From: Pseudobutyrivibrio ruminis HUN009
GTDB taxonomy: Bacteria; Bacillota; Clostridia; Lachnospirales; Lachnospiraceae
Assembly: GCF_000703005.1 (NCBI RefSeq)
Contig: NZ_JNLH01000001.1
Location: forward strand, 1,791,001 to 1,855,000
Reading direction: 5' to 3'
Length of the DNA: 64,000 bases
Position numbers and translations under genes: made by a program. Below, piece by piece: positions 1-6,982 of this stretch. The notes below the pieces were generated by a model that saw only the letters and a list, made by a program, of their open reading frames with translations, was not told the DNA's origin and ran no database searches. Within the stretch, counting starts at the first letter, position 1, and each line of letters starts with the position of its first letter.

Positions 1-12
1 AAAAAGAAGTAA
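1..12 (+). CDS. 3' end of an upstream small toxin-like ORF (partial)
   Basis: The first twelve bases read Lys-Lys-Lys-stop, and the next roughly 90 bases match the sequence that follows the complete small toxin ORF at 623-718: the same hairpin, then the same AACCAAAGGGCTGTCCGTC block. This points to a second copy of that gene ending here, with most of it outside the window. The identification rests on the shared downstream sequence, not on the protein itself. Confidence 0.45.
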   Translation, partial: KKK

Positions 13-46
13 TCGCCCAAGCCAAAGGTTCGATTACTTCTTTTTC
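6..46. terminator. bidirectional terminator of toxin/antitoxin copy 1
   Basis: A 10-bp perfect stem (6-15 with 31-40) has A5 on its left and T5 on its right, so it is a rho-independent terminator on both strands. The toxin-like stop codon lies inside the left arm. Confidence 0.7.
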
Positions 47-109
47 ATAAACATGTAAGTTTTTAACCAAAGGGCTGTCCGTCAATCGGTAGCCCCTTGT
101 TTATATAAA

Positions 110-138
110 ATGATATAATAAATCCATATGAGATTCAA
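110..138 (-). promoter_or_regulatory. promoter of antisense RNA copy 1, overlapping the glsB-like promoter
   Basis: On the minus strand the -35 TTGAAT (133-138) is 17 bp from the -10 TATCAT (110-115). On the plus strand an extended -10 (TGATATAAT, 111-119) overlaps the same bases and would start the YeaQ/GlsB gene. The two divergent promoters therefore compete for one site. Confidence 0.6.
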
Positions 139-158
139 TCATTCGGAGGTTATAATTT

Positions 159-392
159 ATGAGTTTAATATTTGGACTATTATTTGGAGCATTAGCAGGC
201 TTTATCGCCAGCTTTATAATGGGAGAGAAATCTGGATGGATTAAGAATATAATCCTCGGTATTGCTGGAGGATTTGTAGGAGGATTTGCATTCGATATTC
301 TAGGGCTATCTGCCAATGGGCAATTTGGAAGCCTTATTGTCTCTGTAGTAGGCGCATGTATCTGTATTTGGTTGGGAAGAAGATTATTCTAA
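159..392 (+). CDS. GlsB/YeaQ/YmgE family small membrane protein
   Basis: A 77-residue, very hydrophobic Gly-rich protein of the transglycosylase-associated (GlsB/YeaQ/YmgE) family. It has three predicted membrane segments: residues about 2-22 (FGLLFGALAGFIASFIMG), 29-48 (IILGIAGGFVGGFAFDILGL) and 55-72. The length is normal for the family. Members are often stress induced, but the molecular role is not known. The start is preceded by CGGAGGT at good spacing. The gene sits between two copies of a type I toxin-like locus, and its promoter overlaps that of the first antisense RNA. No terminator separates it from the second toxin unit. Confidence 0.85.
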   Translation: MSLIFGLLFGALAGFIASFIMGEKSGWIKNIILGIAGGFVGGFAFDILGLSANGQFGSLIVSVVGACICIWLGRRLF

Positions 393-622
393 TATAGAAT
401 AAAAATTCATATGAAGACAATACGTGTACTTGCAGCAGTTCTATAAGCAGAAAAAGTTCGATTTTAGAATTTGTTCGATTGTATCCCTGTTGCCCGTTTG
501 GTACACTAGTACTCGGTGCTACCAAGCGGTAGGCGATTCGGCCCTTAAATTAGAGAGGGCGGTACCCTCATGATTACCTCAAAATCTGGCTTGCCAGAAA
601 TCGACATCAGGAGGGATATCTT

Positions 623-718
623 ATGGAAATCTATGATATTATAGCAGTCATCTGTTTTGGTATGACTTGTTTTTCACTAGGCGTAAGCTACGGAAAAGAC
701 CATAAGAAAAAGAAGTAA
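623..718 (+). CDS. small hydrophobic type I toxin-like peptide (holin-like)
   Basis: A 31-residue ORF beginning MEIYDIIAVICFGM with one hydrophobic helix (about residues 5-22) and a basic tail of Lys residues. AGGAGGG lies 6-7 nt before the ATG. The N-terminal M-E-x-Y pattern, single membrane helix and Lys end match the putative holin-like toxins of Firmicutes type I toxin-antitoxin loci. Its stop codon lies inside a strong terminator hairpin (712-746), and an antisense promoter is present downstream, as is typical of such loci. The 5' leader (about 500-610) contains small hairpins such as TCTGGCTTGCCAGA that might hold back translation. Toxicity is inferred. Confidence 0.65.
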   Translation: MEIYDIIAVICFGMTCFSLGVSYGKDHKKKK

Positions 719-809
719 TCGCCCACGCCAAAGGTTCGATTACTTCTTATCTTATAAGAATTAATATTTAACCAAAGGGCTGTCCGTCTATCGGTAGCAC
801 CTTTTCTTA
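707..809 (-). ncRNA. putative antisense antitoxin RNA, copy 2
   Basis: A minus-strand transcript predicted from the promoter at 816-844. It would cross the GGGCT-type hairpin (about 778-799), overlap the last codons of the toxin-like ORF at 623-718 and terminate in the hairpin at 712-746. Sequence and geometry are nearly the same as copy 1 at 1-103, which supports a functional unit. Base pairing with the toxin mRNA 3' end is inferred. Confidence 0.55.
712..752. terminator. bidirectional terminator of toxin/antitoxin copy 2
   Basis: Perfect 10-bp stem GAAGTAATCG (712-721) with CGATTACTTC (737-746). On the minus strand it is followed by a T-rich run. Confidence 0.65.
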
Positions 810-815
810 TATTGA

Positions 816-844
816 ATAATACTATAGATTGATTAAGTTTTCAA
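816..844 (-). promoter_or_regulatory. promoter of antisense RNA copy 2
   Basis: On the minus strand, TTGAAA (839-844) and TATTAT (816-821) are separated by exactly 17 bp. Spacing to the conserved antisense sequence is the same as in copy 1. Confidence 0.65.
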
Positions 845-859
845 CAAAAGAGAATAGAT

Positions 860-1084
860 ATGACTTACCAAATTAAGAAAATCCTAGAATCAGATTATGG
901 ATGTGAAGAGCGACCTGCAGGTTACGTACCGCAGGTCCTTGTGATATTACAAGATGAGGCCGGCGACCAAATTGAGCGCGAAGTTCCTGATGCTGATTTG
1001 TATAAGAGAGATATCAATGAAGGTGATTTAGTGTACTTCGACGAGGCGGGCCAGATTCAGAAGGGAGCAAATGAAAAGCATTAA
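860..1084 (+). CDS. hypothetical acidic small protein
   Basis: A 74-residue acidic protein that I do not recognise. It has no signal peptide or membrane segment. The middle (GYVPQVLVILQDEAG) and the end (EGDLVYFDEAGQIQKG) look like short beta strands separated by acidic turns, as in small beta-barrel proteins. The Shine-Dalgarno site is weak (AAAGAGA). The gene starts just after the antisense promoter of the toxin locus, so its own promoter must overlap that region or it is read through from upstream. Confidence 0.55.
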   Translation: MTYQIKKILESDYGCEERPAGYVPQVLVILQDEAGDQIEREVPDADLYKRDINEGDLVYFDEAGQIQKGANEKH

Positions 1085-1096
1085 AAGCGTATTCAT

Positions 1097-1154
1097 TTGC
1101 TTAATACTCCTTTTGAAGTTATAATAGCAAGGATTTTGTTTTTAAAAGGAGTAT
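1097..1154 (+). promoter_or_regulatory. promoter with 11-bp inverted repeat before the NifX-FKBP gene
   Basis: A promoter TTGCTT (1097-1102), N17, TATAAT (1120-1125) precedes the gene. A perfect 11-bp inverted repeat, ATACTCCTTTT (1104-1114) and AAAAGGAGTAT (1144-1154), has its left arm in the promoter spacer and its right arm over the Shine-Dalgarno site. In a transcript reading through from upstream, the hairpin would hide the ribosome binding site. Confidence 0.5.
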
Positions 1155-1157
1155 AAA

Positions 1158-2006
1158 ATGAGAATAGCAGTTACATATGAAAATGGTCAGGTGTTCCAGC
1201 ACTTCGGACACACTGAGCAGTTTAAAATTTACGAAGTAGAAGATGGCAAGGTTGTTTCATCAGAAGTTATCGGTTCTGATGGACAGGGCCACGGTGCTTT
1301 AGCTGGTCTTCTTAGCAACAATTCAATCGACGTACTTATCTGCGGCGGTATCGGTGGCGGCGCACAGGCTGCACTTAGCGAAAATGGTATCGAGCTTTGC
1401 GCTGGCGCATCAGGAGATACAGATGCAGCAGTTGAGGCATACCTTAAGGGCGAGCTTATCAACTCTGGTGTAAATTGCAATCATCATGGTGAAGGCCACA
1501 CATGTGGTGATCACGAGGAAGGACATAGCTGTGGCGGTCATTCTGGTTGTGGCGGATGCCATTCTGAGCCTGAGTTCGAGGGCAAGAATGTAGGCAAGAC
1601 ATGCCGTACACACTACAGAGGTACATTCAACGATGGTACACAGTTTGATTCATCATACGACAGAGGCGAGCCACTTGAGTTCGTTTGTGGCGCAGGCATG
1701 ATGATTAAGGGCTTTGACAAGGCTGTTGCAAACATGGAAGTTGGCGAGAAAGTAGACATTCACCTTATGCCTGAGGAAGCTTATGGCCAGCGTGACGAGG
1801 AAGCAGTTTTCACAATTGAAATTGCACAGCTTCCAGGTTCAGAAAACTTAGAAGTAGACCAGCAGGTATACTTACAGGATCCATATGGCAGACCATTCCC
1901 AGTAAAGGTTGTTGCAAAGGATGATACAAATATCACTCTTGATGCAAACCACGAGATGGCTGGTAAAGAACTTAACTTTACAATTGAGCTTGTAGAGGTA
2001 AAATAG
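1158..2006 (+). CDS. NifX/NafY-like domain fused to FKBP-type (SlyD-like) peptidyl-prolyl isomerase
   Basis: A 282-residue two-domain protein. Residues 1-105 form a dinitrogenase iron-molybdenum cofactor-type domain (MRIAVTYENGQVFQHFGHTEQF and ICGGIGGGAQAALSENGIEL are typical). Residues about 107-137 are a His/Cys-rich linker with many HHGEGH- and CGGH-like clusters, likely metal binding. Residues about 142-282 form an FKBP-type isomerase of the SlyD kind (FDSSYDRGEPLEF, MIKGFDKAVANMEVGEK, PEEAYGQRDEEAVF), including the SlyD insert-in-flap region. SlyD proteins are chaperone-isomerases that handle nickel and other metals, so a role in metal or cluster handling is a reasonable inference. No nitrogenase genes are nearby. 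An intrinsic terminator follows. Confidence 0.85.
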   Translation: MRIAVTYENGQVFQHFGHTEQFKIYEVEDGKVVSSEVIGSDGQGHGALAGLLSNNSIDVLICGGIGGGAQAALSENGIELCAGASGDTDAAVEAYLKGELINSGVNCNHHGEGHTCGDHEEGHSCGGHSGCGGCHSEPEFEGKNVGKTCRTHYRGTFNDGTQFDSSYDRGEPLEFVCGAGMMIKGFDKAVANMEVGEKVDIHLMPEEAYGQRDEEAVFTIEIAQLPGSENLEVDQQVYLQDPYGRPFPVKVVAKDDTNITLDANHEMAGKELNFTIELVEVK

Positions 2007-2016
2007 TATATAGCAG

Positions 2017-2043
2017 AGCGGTGCTTATGCACCGCTTTTTTTC
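2017..2043 (+). terminator. intrinsic terminator
   Basis: Stem AGCGGTGC/GCACCGCT with a four-base loop, followed by a T-rich run, directly after the NifX-FKBP fusion gene. Confidence 0.85.
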
Positions 2044-2073
2044 TAAGAATAATTGGAGCCAATGGGGGGAGTT

Positions 2074-2910
2074 ATGGCAGTATGTAACTTATGCTACAGG
2101 CATTGCAGTATTTCAGAAGGTAAATATGGTTTCTGTCAGGTGAGGACCTGCAGGGACAGTATCATCGTGCCGGAGAATTATGGGATGCTCACGGCGATTG
2201 CACTGGACCCGATTGAGAAGAAGCCGTTGAATCGATTTTATCCGGGCAGCTATATTCTGTCTGTGGGAAGCTATGGCTGCAATTTGCGATGCCCATTTTG
2301 TCAGAACTATCACATTTCATGGGGTGATGAAGTGGAGGTTAGCAAGAGGGAGGCCAGATACGTCTCGCCTGAGACGCTGACCCAGATAGCTGATGAGCAG
2401 CGTGCAAATGGAAATATTGGAGTGGCTTTTACTTACAATGAGCCATTGATATCATACGAATACATTATAGATACAGCAAAGCTCCTTTCGGCAAAGGGCC
2501 TGAAAACTGTTTTAGTATCAAACGGAATGGCTGATGTAGCTACAGTCAAAGAATTGTTCTCCTATGTAGATGCCATGAACATCGATTTGAAGGGCTTTAC
2601 AGACCATTATTATGAGGACGTGTTAACGGGAAACAGGCAGATGGTAATGGACTTTATCCAGGAGGCGGCGAAGCATTGTCATGTGGAGCTTACCACGCTG
2701 ATTATTCCAGGGGAGAATGACTCTGATGAGGAGATGGATGAGCTAAGCAGTTGGATAGCTTCAGTGAATCCAGAAATTCCTTTGCACATTTCCAGGTTTT
2801 TCCCAAGATTTCATATGGTAGATAGAGGCGCTACGTCAGTGGAGACTATCTATCATTTAAAAGATATAGCAAAGCAACATTTGAAATATGTTTACACAGG
2901 AAACTGTTAA
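2074..2910 (+). CDS. amrS: AmmeMemoRadiSam system radical SAM enzyme
   Basis: A radical SAM protein of 278 residues. The cluster-binding motif is in GCNLRCPFCQNYHIS (CxxxCxxC, residues about 70-82), and the N terminus carries more Cys residues (CNLCYRHC, CQVRTC), as in PflA-like AmrS proteins. FTYNEP and LVSNG are family motifs. I chose the ATG at 2074 because GGGGGGAG lies just before it; the upstream in-frame TTG (2053) and ATG (2062) have poorer sites. The next gene encodes the other two parts of the AmmeMemoRadiSam system 15 bp downstream, so the two form an operon. The substrate is not known. Confidence 0.9.
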   Translation: MAVCNLCYRHCSISEGKYGFCQVRTCRDSIIVPENYGMLTAIALDPIEKKPLNRFYPGSYILSVGSYGCNLRCPFCQNYHISWGDEVEVSKREARYVSPETLTQIADEQRANGNIGVAFTYNEPLISYEYIIDTAKLLSAKGLKTVLVSNGMADVATVKELFSYVDAMNIDLKGFTDHYYEDVLTGNRQMVMDFIQEAAKHCHVELTTLIIPGENDSDEEMDELSSWIASVNPEIPLHISRFFPRFHMVDRGATSVETIYHLKDIAKQHLKYVYTGNC

Positions 2911-2925
2911 GGGAGGGGTTATACT

Positions 2926-4311
2926 ATGGCAATTCTAGCAGCATTTATGGTTCCACATCCACCGATGATTGTGCCGGCTGTAGGCCGCGGTGGTGAAGCT
3001 CAGGTTCAGGAGACTATCGATGCCTATGAAAAGGTGGCAGATGAAATAGCGAAGCTTGAACCGGATACAATCATCATCACTAGTCCACACAGTATCATGT
3101 ATTCGGACTATTTCCATATTTCTCCGGGAAAGGGAGCGAAAGGTTCTTTTGCCAGATTCAACGCGCCGGAGGTATCTTTCCAGGAAGAATATGACACAGA
3201 GCTTGTAGATAGAATCAATGAAATCGCCTATGACGCCAGCTTTCCGGCAGGCACACTAGGTGAGCGTGATCCAGAGCTAGACCATGGCACAATGGTTCCA
3301 CTTTGGTTTATAAGGAAGAAATATGCCAAGGGGCAGATTGTGCGCATCGGCCTGTCCGGACTTGGTTTGCTGGATCATTATCGTTTAGGTCAGATGATTC
3401 AGGAGGCTGTGGATGAGGTTAATCGCAAGGTAGTTTTCGTTGCCAGTGGAGATTTATCGCACAAACTTCAGGACTATGGACCTTATGGATTCGCCAAAGA
3501 GGGACCTGTTTATGACCAGAGGATTATGGACGTGGCCGGCCGTGCAGCTTTTGAGGAGATGTTTGATTTTAAAGAGGATTTCTGCGAGAAAGCAGCAGAA
3601 TGCGGTCATCGTTCATTTGTTATAATGGCTGGTGCTTTGGATGGAAAGGCTGTAGATGCCAATGTTTACTCTCATCAGGATGTGACAGGCGTTGGTTATG
3701 GAATTGCAACTTTTTATGTGACAGGAGAGGATGAGAATCGTCGTTTTAGAGACACCTATCTGGCAAAGCTGAATGCCCATTTACAGGAATCACAAAAGCC
3801 TACTGACGAATATGTTAAGCTGGCGAAGGCATCTCTTGAAAGCTATATTTTGCGTGGCAAGGTCCTGGATTTACCAGATGATTTGCCTAAGGAACTGCTT
3901 TCCAAGCAAGCCGGAGCATTTGTATCCATCCACAAGGCTGGTCGTCTGAGAGGCTGCATTGGAACAATTCTTCCTACCACCGAGTGTGTGGCAGCAGAGA
4001 TTATTCAAAACGCCATCAGTGCTTCCACCAGAGATACTCGCTTTAATCCAATCAGCCCGGAGGAATTGCCTGATTTGGAAATCAATGTTGATGTGCTAAG
4101 CGAGCCAGAGCCAATATCTTCACCAGAAGAACTAGATGTGAAACGCTACGGCGTAATTGTAAGCAGTGGAAATCGCAGAGGTTTATTGCTTCCAGATTTG
4201 GATGGGGTAGACTCTGTCGCACAGCAAATTTCTATCGCACGCCAAAAAGGCGGAATCGGCATGGATGAACCGGTTCAGCTTCAGAGATTTGAGGTTATAA
4301 GACACAAATGA
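2926..4311 (+). CDS. AmmeMemoRadiSam system fusion: Memo-like (B) plus AMMECR1 (A) domains
   Basis: A 461-residue fusion. Residues 1-265 are a Memo/LigB-like domain with conserved His residues (VPHPPMIVPAVG, ITSPHS, DHGTMVPLWF, SGDLSHKL, CGHRS). Residues about 290-461 are an AMMECR1 domain (GAFVSIHKAGRLRGCIGTI, FNPISPEELPDLEINVDVLSEPEPI, RGLLLPDLDGVD, PVQLQRFEVI). These two proteins are usually encoded separately beside the radical SAM gene; here they are one polypeptide. Memo-like proteins resemble metal-dependent dioxygenases. The joint chemistry of the system is unknown. The start has GGGAGGGG upstream. Confidence 0.9.
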   Translation: MAILAAFMVPHPPMIVPAVGRGGEAQVQETIDAYEKVADEIAKLEPDTIIITSPHSIMYSDYFHISPGKGAKGSFARFNAPEVSFQEEYDTELVDRINEIAYDASFPAGTLGERDPELDHGTMVPLWFIRKKYAKGQIVRIGLSGLGLLDHYRLGQMIQEAVDEVNRKVVFVASGDLSHKLQDYGPYGFAKEGPVYDQRIMDVAGRAAFEEMFDFKEDFCEKAAECGHRSFVIMAGALDGKAVDANVYSHQDVTGVGYGIATFYVTGEDENRRFRDTYLAKLNAHLQESQKPTDEYVKLAKASLESYILRGKVLDLPDDLPKELLSKQAGAFVSIHKAGRLRGCIGTILPTTECVAAEIIQNAISASTRDTRFNPISPEELPDLEINVDVLSEPEPISSPEELDVKRYGVIVSSGNRRGLLLPDLDGVDSVAQQISIARQKGGIGMDEPVQLQRFEVIRHK

Positions 4312-4324
4312 TAAGAAAAAAGGC

Positions 4325-4353
4325 TTGCATTCCTAATGACGAATAATTAAAAT
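4325..4353 (+). promoter_or_regulatory. promoter of the DegV gene
   Basis: TTGCAT (4325-4330) and TAAAAT (4348-4353) with a 17-bp spacer, 52 bp before the DegV start codon. Confidence 0.55.
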
Positions 4354-4404
4354 AACTGAAATAATGTTATTTTATTATTGGTAATTAGGAAAGGACATAA
4401 AAAT

Positions 4405-5253
4405 ATGGCAATAAGAATAATTACAGATTCTGCAAGCGATATCCCACAGGATGTAGCAAAAGAATGGGGAGTGACAGTATTACCCATAAATGTAAGATTT
4501 GGGGATGAAGAGTATTTAGATGGTGTTACACTCTCCGCAGAGGATTTTTATCATAAATTAATCGAGACTGATGAAGTGCCTAAGACAAGCCAGATTTCAC
4601 CTTATGTTTATGCACAGGAGTTTGAGAAGGCTGATGAAGCTGGCGATGAGCTTATTTATTTTTGCTTATCTGCAGGAGTTTCAGGATGCTATCAAAGCGC
4701 CATGCTTGCGGCAGCGGATTACTCTGACAATATTCATATTGTGGATACAAAGCAATTTTGCATATCAGAATATATTTTAGTGCAAAGAGCTGTAAATTTG
4801 AGGGATGAGGGAAAAACTTGCGATGAAATCATTTCCATCATCCAGGAAGAAATGAAGAAGGTGCATGTAATATCTGCCTTTGATACTTTAGAGTATTTAA
4901 AGCTTGGTGGAAGACTTTCTTCAGCGGCAGCTTTTGCAGGAAATATGCTAATGATTAAGCCTGTAATAACTATCGAAGAGGGAATTGTAAAGGTTATTGG
5001 AAAAGCAAGAGGTTCAAAAAAGAGCCACAACATGCTGACAGAATATGTAACAAATTCTGGTGGAATTGATTTTAGTAAGCCATTATGTCTTGCTTATTCA
5101 GGTTTCTCCCAGGAGGTGCTTACTAAATATGTAGAAGATTCAAAGGCTATCTATGAGGGCCATGAAGAACAGCTTCAGTACACAGTTGTAGGCGCAACAA
5201 TTGGCACATACGCTGGACCAGGTGCAATAGCCTTGGCATACTTTTCACTTTAA
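4405..5253 (+). CDS. DegV family fatty-acid-binding protein
   Basis: A 282-residue DegV domain protein (MAIRIITDSASDIP at the start, then the LPINVRFGDEEYLDG and TSQISPYVYAQEFEKA motifs). DegV/FakB proteins bind a fatty acid and can present it to the FakA kinase for acyl phosphate formation; no fakA is in the window. The ATG at 4405 follows AGGAAAGGA at good spacing; the longer frame from a TTG at 4378 has no such site. A promoter lies upstream and a shared bidirectional terminator follows, so it is likely a single-gene unit. Confidence 0.9.
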   Translation: MAIRIITDSASDIPQDVAKEWGVTVLPINVRFGDEEYLDGVTLSAEDFYHKLIETDEVPKTSQISPYVYAQEFEKADEAGDELIYFCLSAGVSGCYQSAMLAAADYSDNIHIVDTKQFCISEYILVQRAVNLRDEGKTCDEIISIIQEEMKKVHVISAFDTLEYLKLGGRLSSAAAFAGNMLMIKPVITIEEGIVKVIGKARGSKKSHNMLTEYVTNSGGIDFSKPLCLAYSGFSQEVLTKYVEDSKAIYEGHEEQLQYTVVGATIGTYAGPGAIALAYFSL

Positions 5254-5261
5254 TAGATAAC

Positions 5262-5292
5262 AAAAAAGGCGATGCAATGCATCGTCTTTTTT
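5262..5292. terminator. bidirectional terminator between degV and mgsA
   Basis: AAAAAAGGCGATGC paired with GCATCGTCTTTTTT. It has A and T runs on both sides and sits between converging genes. Confidence 0.85.
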
Positions 5293-5304
5293 AGAAAGAA
5301 TTGA

Positions 5305-5772
5305 TTATAGTGTATTTGCTCTATCTGCAATATTCTTTTGGAAATTGATGACATCGTGGTCGTAAGGTGTATCCATGAATTCTGATTTAATCATGAAATC
5401 TGCGGATGCCTTGTTGACTGCGATAGGGATATCGTAAACCTGAGCGATTCGCATCAGAGCCTTTACATCTGGGTCGTGTGGTTGTGCTGTAAGCGGGTCG
5501 GAGAAGAAGATGATTAAATCGATTCTGCCTTCTACAACCTTTGCTCCGATTTGCTGGTCGCCGCCAAGAGGGCCTGAGTTGTAGCCTCTAACAGGAAGCC
5601 CTGTTTTGTCAGAAATCATTCTGGCTGTGGTTCCTGTACCGCACAAGAAATGATTCTTAAGAATTTCTTTATTGTCTTCGCACCACTGGATAAGAAGTGG
5701 CTTCTTTCCATCGTGGGCAATAAGAGCAATGTTTTTTTGTTTCCCAATAGTAAGTGTAATTTTATCTTCCAT
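5305..5772 (-). CDS. mgsA: methylglyoxal synthase
   Basis: A 155-residue enzyme that converts dihydroxyacetone phosphate to methylglyoxal and phosphate, a bypass of lower glycolysis when phosphate is scarce or sugar phosphates accumulate. The family motifs IALIAHDGKK, CGTGTTARMI, NSGPLGGDQQIGA and FFSDPLTAQPHDPDV are all present, including the catalytic Asp in GGDQQIGA. Length is normal. Its promoter (TTGTGA-N17-TAAAAT on the minus strand, 5805-5833) diverges from that of the HAD phosphatase. CTGGAGG precedes the start. Confidence 0.95.
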   Translation of the reverse strand: MEDKITLTIGKQKNIALIAHDGKKPLLIQWCEDNKEILKNHFLCGTGTTARMISDKTGLPVRGYNSGPLGGDQQIGAKVVEGRIDLIIFFSDPLTAQPHDPDVKALMRIAQVYDIPIAVNKASADFMIKSEFMDTPYDHDVINFQKNIADRANTL

Positions 5773-5804
5773 AAAAACCTCCAGTCATTATTTTTGCTAG
5801 TGTT

Positions 5805-5833
5805 ATTTTAATGTTTGGGGAGGGATATCACAA
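5805..5833 (-). promoter_or_regulatory. promoter of mgsA
   Basis: On the minus strand, TTGTGA (5828-5833) and TAAAAT (5805-5810) with a 17-bp spacer; 15 bp from the divergent promoter of the HAD gene. Confidence 0.6.
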
Positions 5834-5847
5834 GTGAAAAAATACAT

Positions 5848-5876
5848 TTGACGTAACCTAATCGGCTTGCTATGAT
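5848..5876 (+). promoter_or_regulatory. strong promoter of the HAD phosphatase, leaderless geometry
   Basis: TTGACG (5848-5853), N17, TATGAT (5871-5876) with an extended TG before the -10. The expected start point is about 5882-5884, which is the first base of the ATG at 5884. Confidence 0.7.
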
Positions 5877-5883
5877 ATGCCTT

Positions 5884-6708
5884 ATGAAATATAAAGCAAT
5901 AGCACTAGATTTAGACGGAACTCTTTTAAATAGTAAAAAAGAGGTTAGTAACAAAAACAAAGAAATAATAATGAAGGCTGCAAAGGCAGGGGTAAAGATT
6001 ATCCTTGCATCAGGCCGTCCAGTACCTGGAATAAAAAAGATTGCAAAGCAGCTTCACCTGGAAGAGGTAGGAGGATACATACTGGCGTATAACGGTGGTA
6101 TGATTATCGATTGCAAGACAGGAGAGGTTGTACGCAGAGAAACTATTCCTGAAAAGTACTACGCAGATATTCTTCGTTGCGCAAATAAATTCAATGTTGC
6201 CACACTTACATATGATTCAGAAGGCATCATTTCAAATGACGAGAACAATCAGTACGTGCAGCTGGAATCAAAAATCAATAACATTCCAATCAGACAGGTA
6301 TTCCACCTGGATGAGGAAGCACAGCTTGATCCACCTGTTAAGTTTTTATGCGTGGGTGATCACAAGGTTCTTAGAAATGTAGAAGCAAAGCTTAATGAAA
6401 AGTTTAATGGCACTGTTAATGTTTTCTTCTCAGAGCCATTTTTCCTAGAGATAATGCCACAAGGAATTGAAAAGGCATCATCTCTAGAAATATTGTTAGG
6501 AAGTCTTGGCATTGATCGCAAGCATCTGATTGCCTGCGGTGATGGTTTCAACGACATTCCTATGATGCGTTACGCAGGTCTTTCTGTTGCCATGGCAAAT
6601 GCACAGGATGAGACCAAGGAATGGGCTGATTTTATTGCACCATCCAATGATGAAGATGGAGTAGCAGTAGCAATCGAAAAATTCATCGAAGCCACTAAAA
6701 GTAGATGA
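5884..6708 (+). CDS. Cof-type HAD hydrolase, probably leaderless
   Basis: A 274-residue HAD-superfamily phosphatase of the Cof/YidA type: motif I LDLDGTLLNS (residues 8-17), motif II region LASGRP, the Cof cap domain, a motif III Lys near GIEKASSLEILLG, and motif IV CGDGFNDIPMMRYAG. These enzymes dephosphorylate sugar phosphates or similar small molecules; the substrate is not predictable. I start it at 5884 because the -10 box (5871-5876) overlaps the upstream in-frame ATG at 5872, which cannot then be in the mRNA. No Shine-Dalgarno site is visible, so translation appears leaderless. An intrinsic terminator follows after a gap of about 110 bp. Confidence 0.85.
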   Translation: MKYKAIALDLDGTLLNSKKEVSNKNKEIIMKAAKAGVKIILASGRPVPGIKKIAKQLHLEEVGGYILAYNGGMIIDCKTGEVVRRETIPEKYYADILRCANKFNVATLTYDSEGIISNDENNQYVQLESKINNIPIRQVFHLDEEAQLDPPVKFLCVGDHKVLRNVEAKLNEKFNGTVNVFFSEPFFLEIMPQGIEKASSLEILLGSLGIDRKHLIACGDGFNDIPMMRYAGLSVAMANAQDETKEWADFIAPSNDEDGVAVAIEKFIEATKSR

Positions 6709-6816
6709 CTATATGGAGATAGGCTATATCCTTCCTGGCAATTTGCCACAGTCACAAATGACTAAAAGCTACATAGAGATGCTTACGAAGTATACTAAAT
6801 CTTAAGAAAAAATGAG

Positions 6817-6858
6817 AAAGAGCCAGTCACTATAAAATACATAGTAACTGGCTCTTTT
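6817..6858 (+). terminator. intrinsic terminator after the HAD gene
   Basis: AAAGAGCCAGT paired with ACTGGCTCTTTT. The 6709-6816 stretch before it holds only a weak 30-codon frame with no ribosome binding site. Confidence 0.8.
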
Positions 6859-6982
6859 AGAATGTTATCAATCAATAAATATGTTAACAGATATCTTGCA
6901 AAGTTCTATAGGTTTGGCATATCATGTCGATTTGAAGACATAAATGGTATACTTACACTAGAATATAGAAAGGGGATAGTTG

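Larger units (their letters stand above)
1..103 (-). ncRNA. putative antisense antitoxin RNA, copy 1
   Basis: A minus-strand promoter (TTGAAT-N17-TATCAT, read on the minus strand) lies at 110-138 and would start an RNA near 103. This RNA runs leftward across a GGGCT/AGCCC hairpin (about 74-95) and ends in the hairpin GAAGTAATCG/CGATTACTTC (6-15 with 31-40), which is flanked by A and T runs and can terminate in both directions. It overlaps the 3' end of the upstream toxin-like ORF. The layout matches type I toxin-antitoxin loci of Firmicutes; RNA expression is inferred. Confidence 0.5.

Noticed and set aside
5872..5883. Upstream in-frame ATG for the HAD phosphatase
   Set aside because: It overlaps the -10 box of the only good promoter and would not be transcribed.
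6713..6805. A 30-codon frame (MEIGYILPGNLPQ start) after the HAD gene
   Set aside because: No ribosome binding site and no recognisable product; probably chance or a worn remnant.
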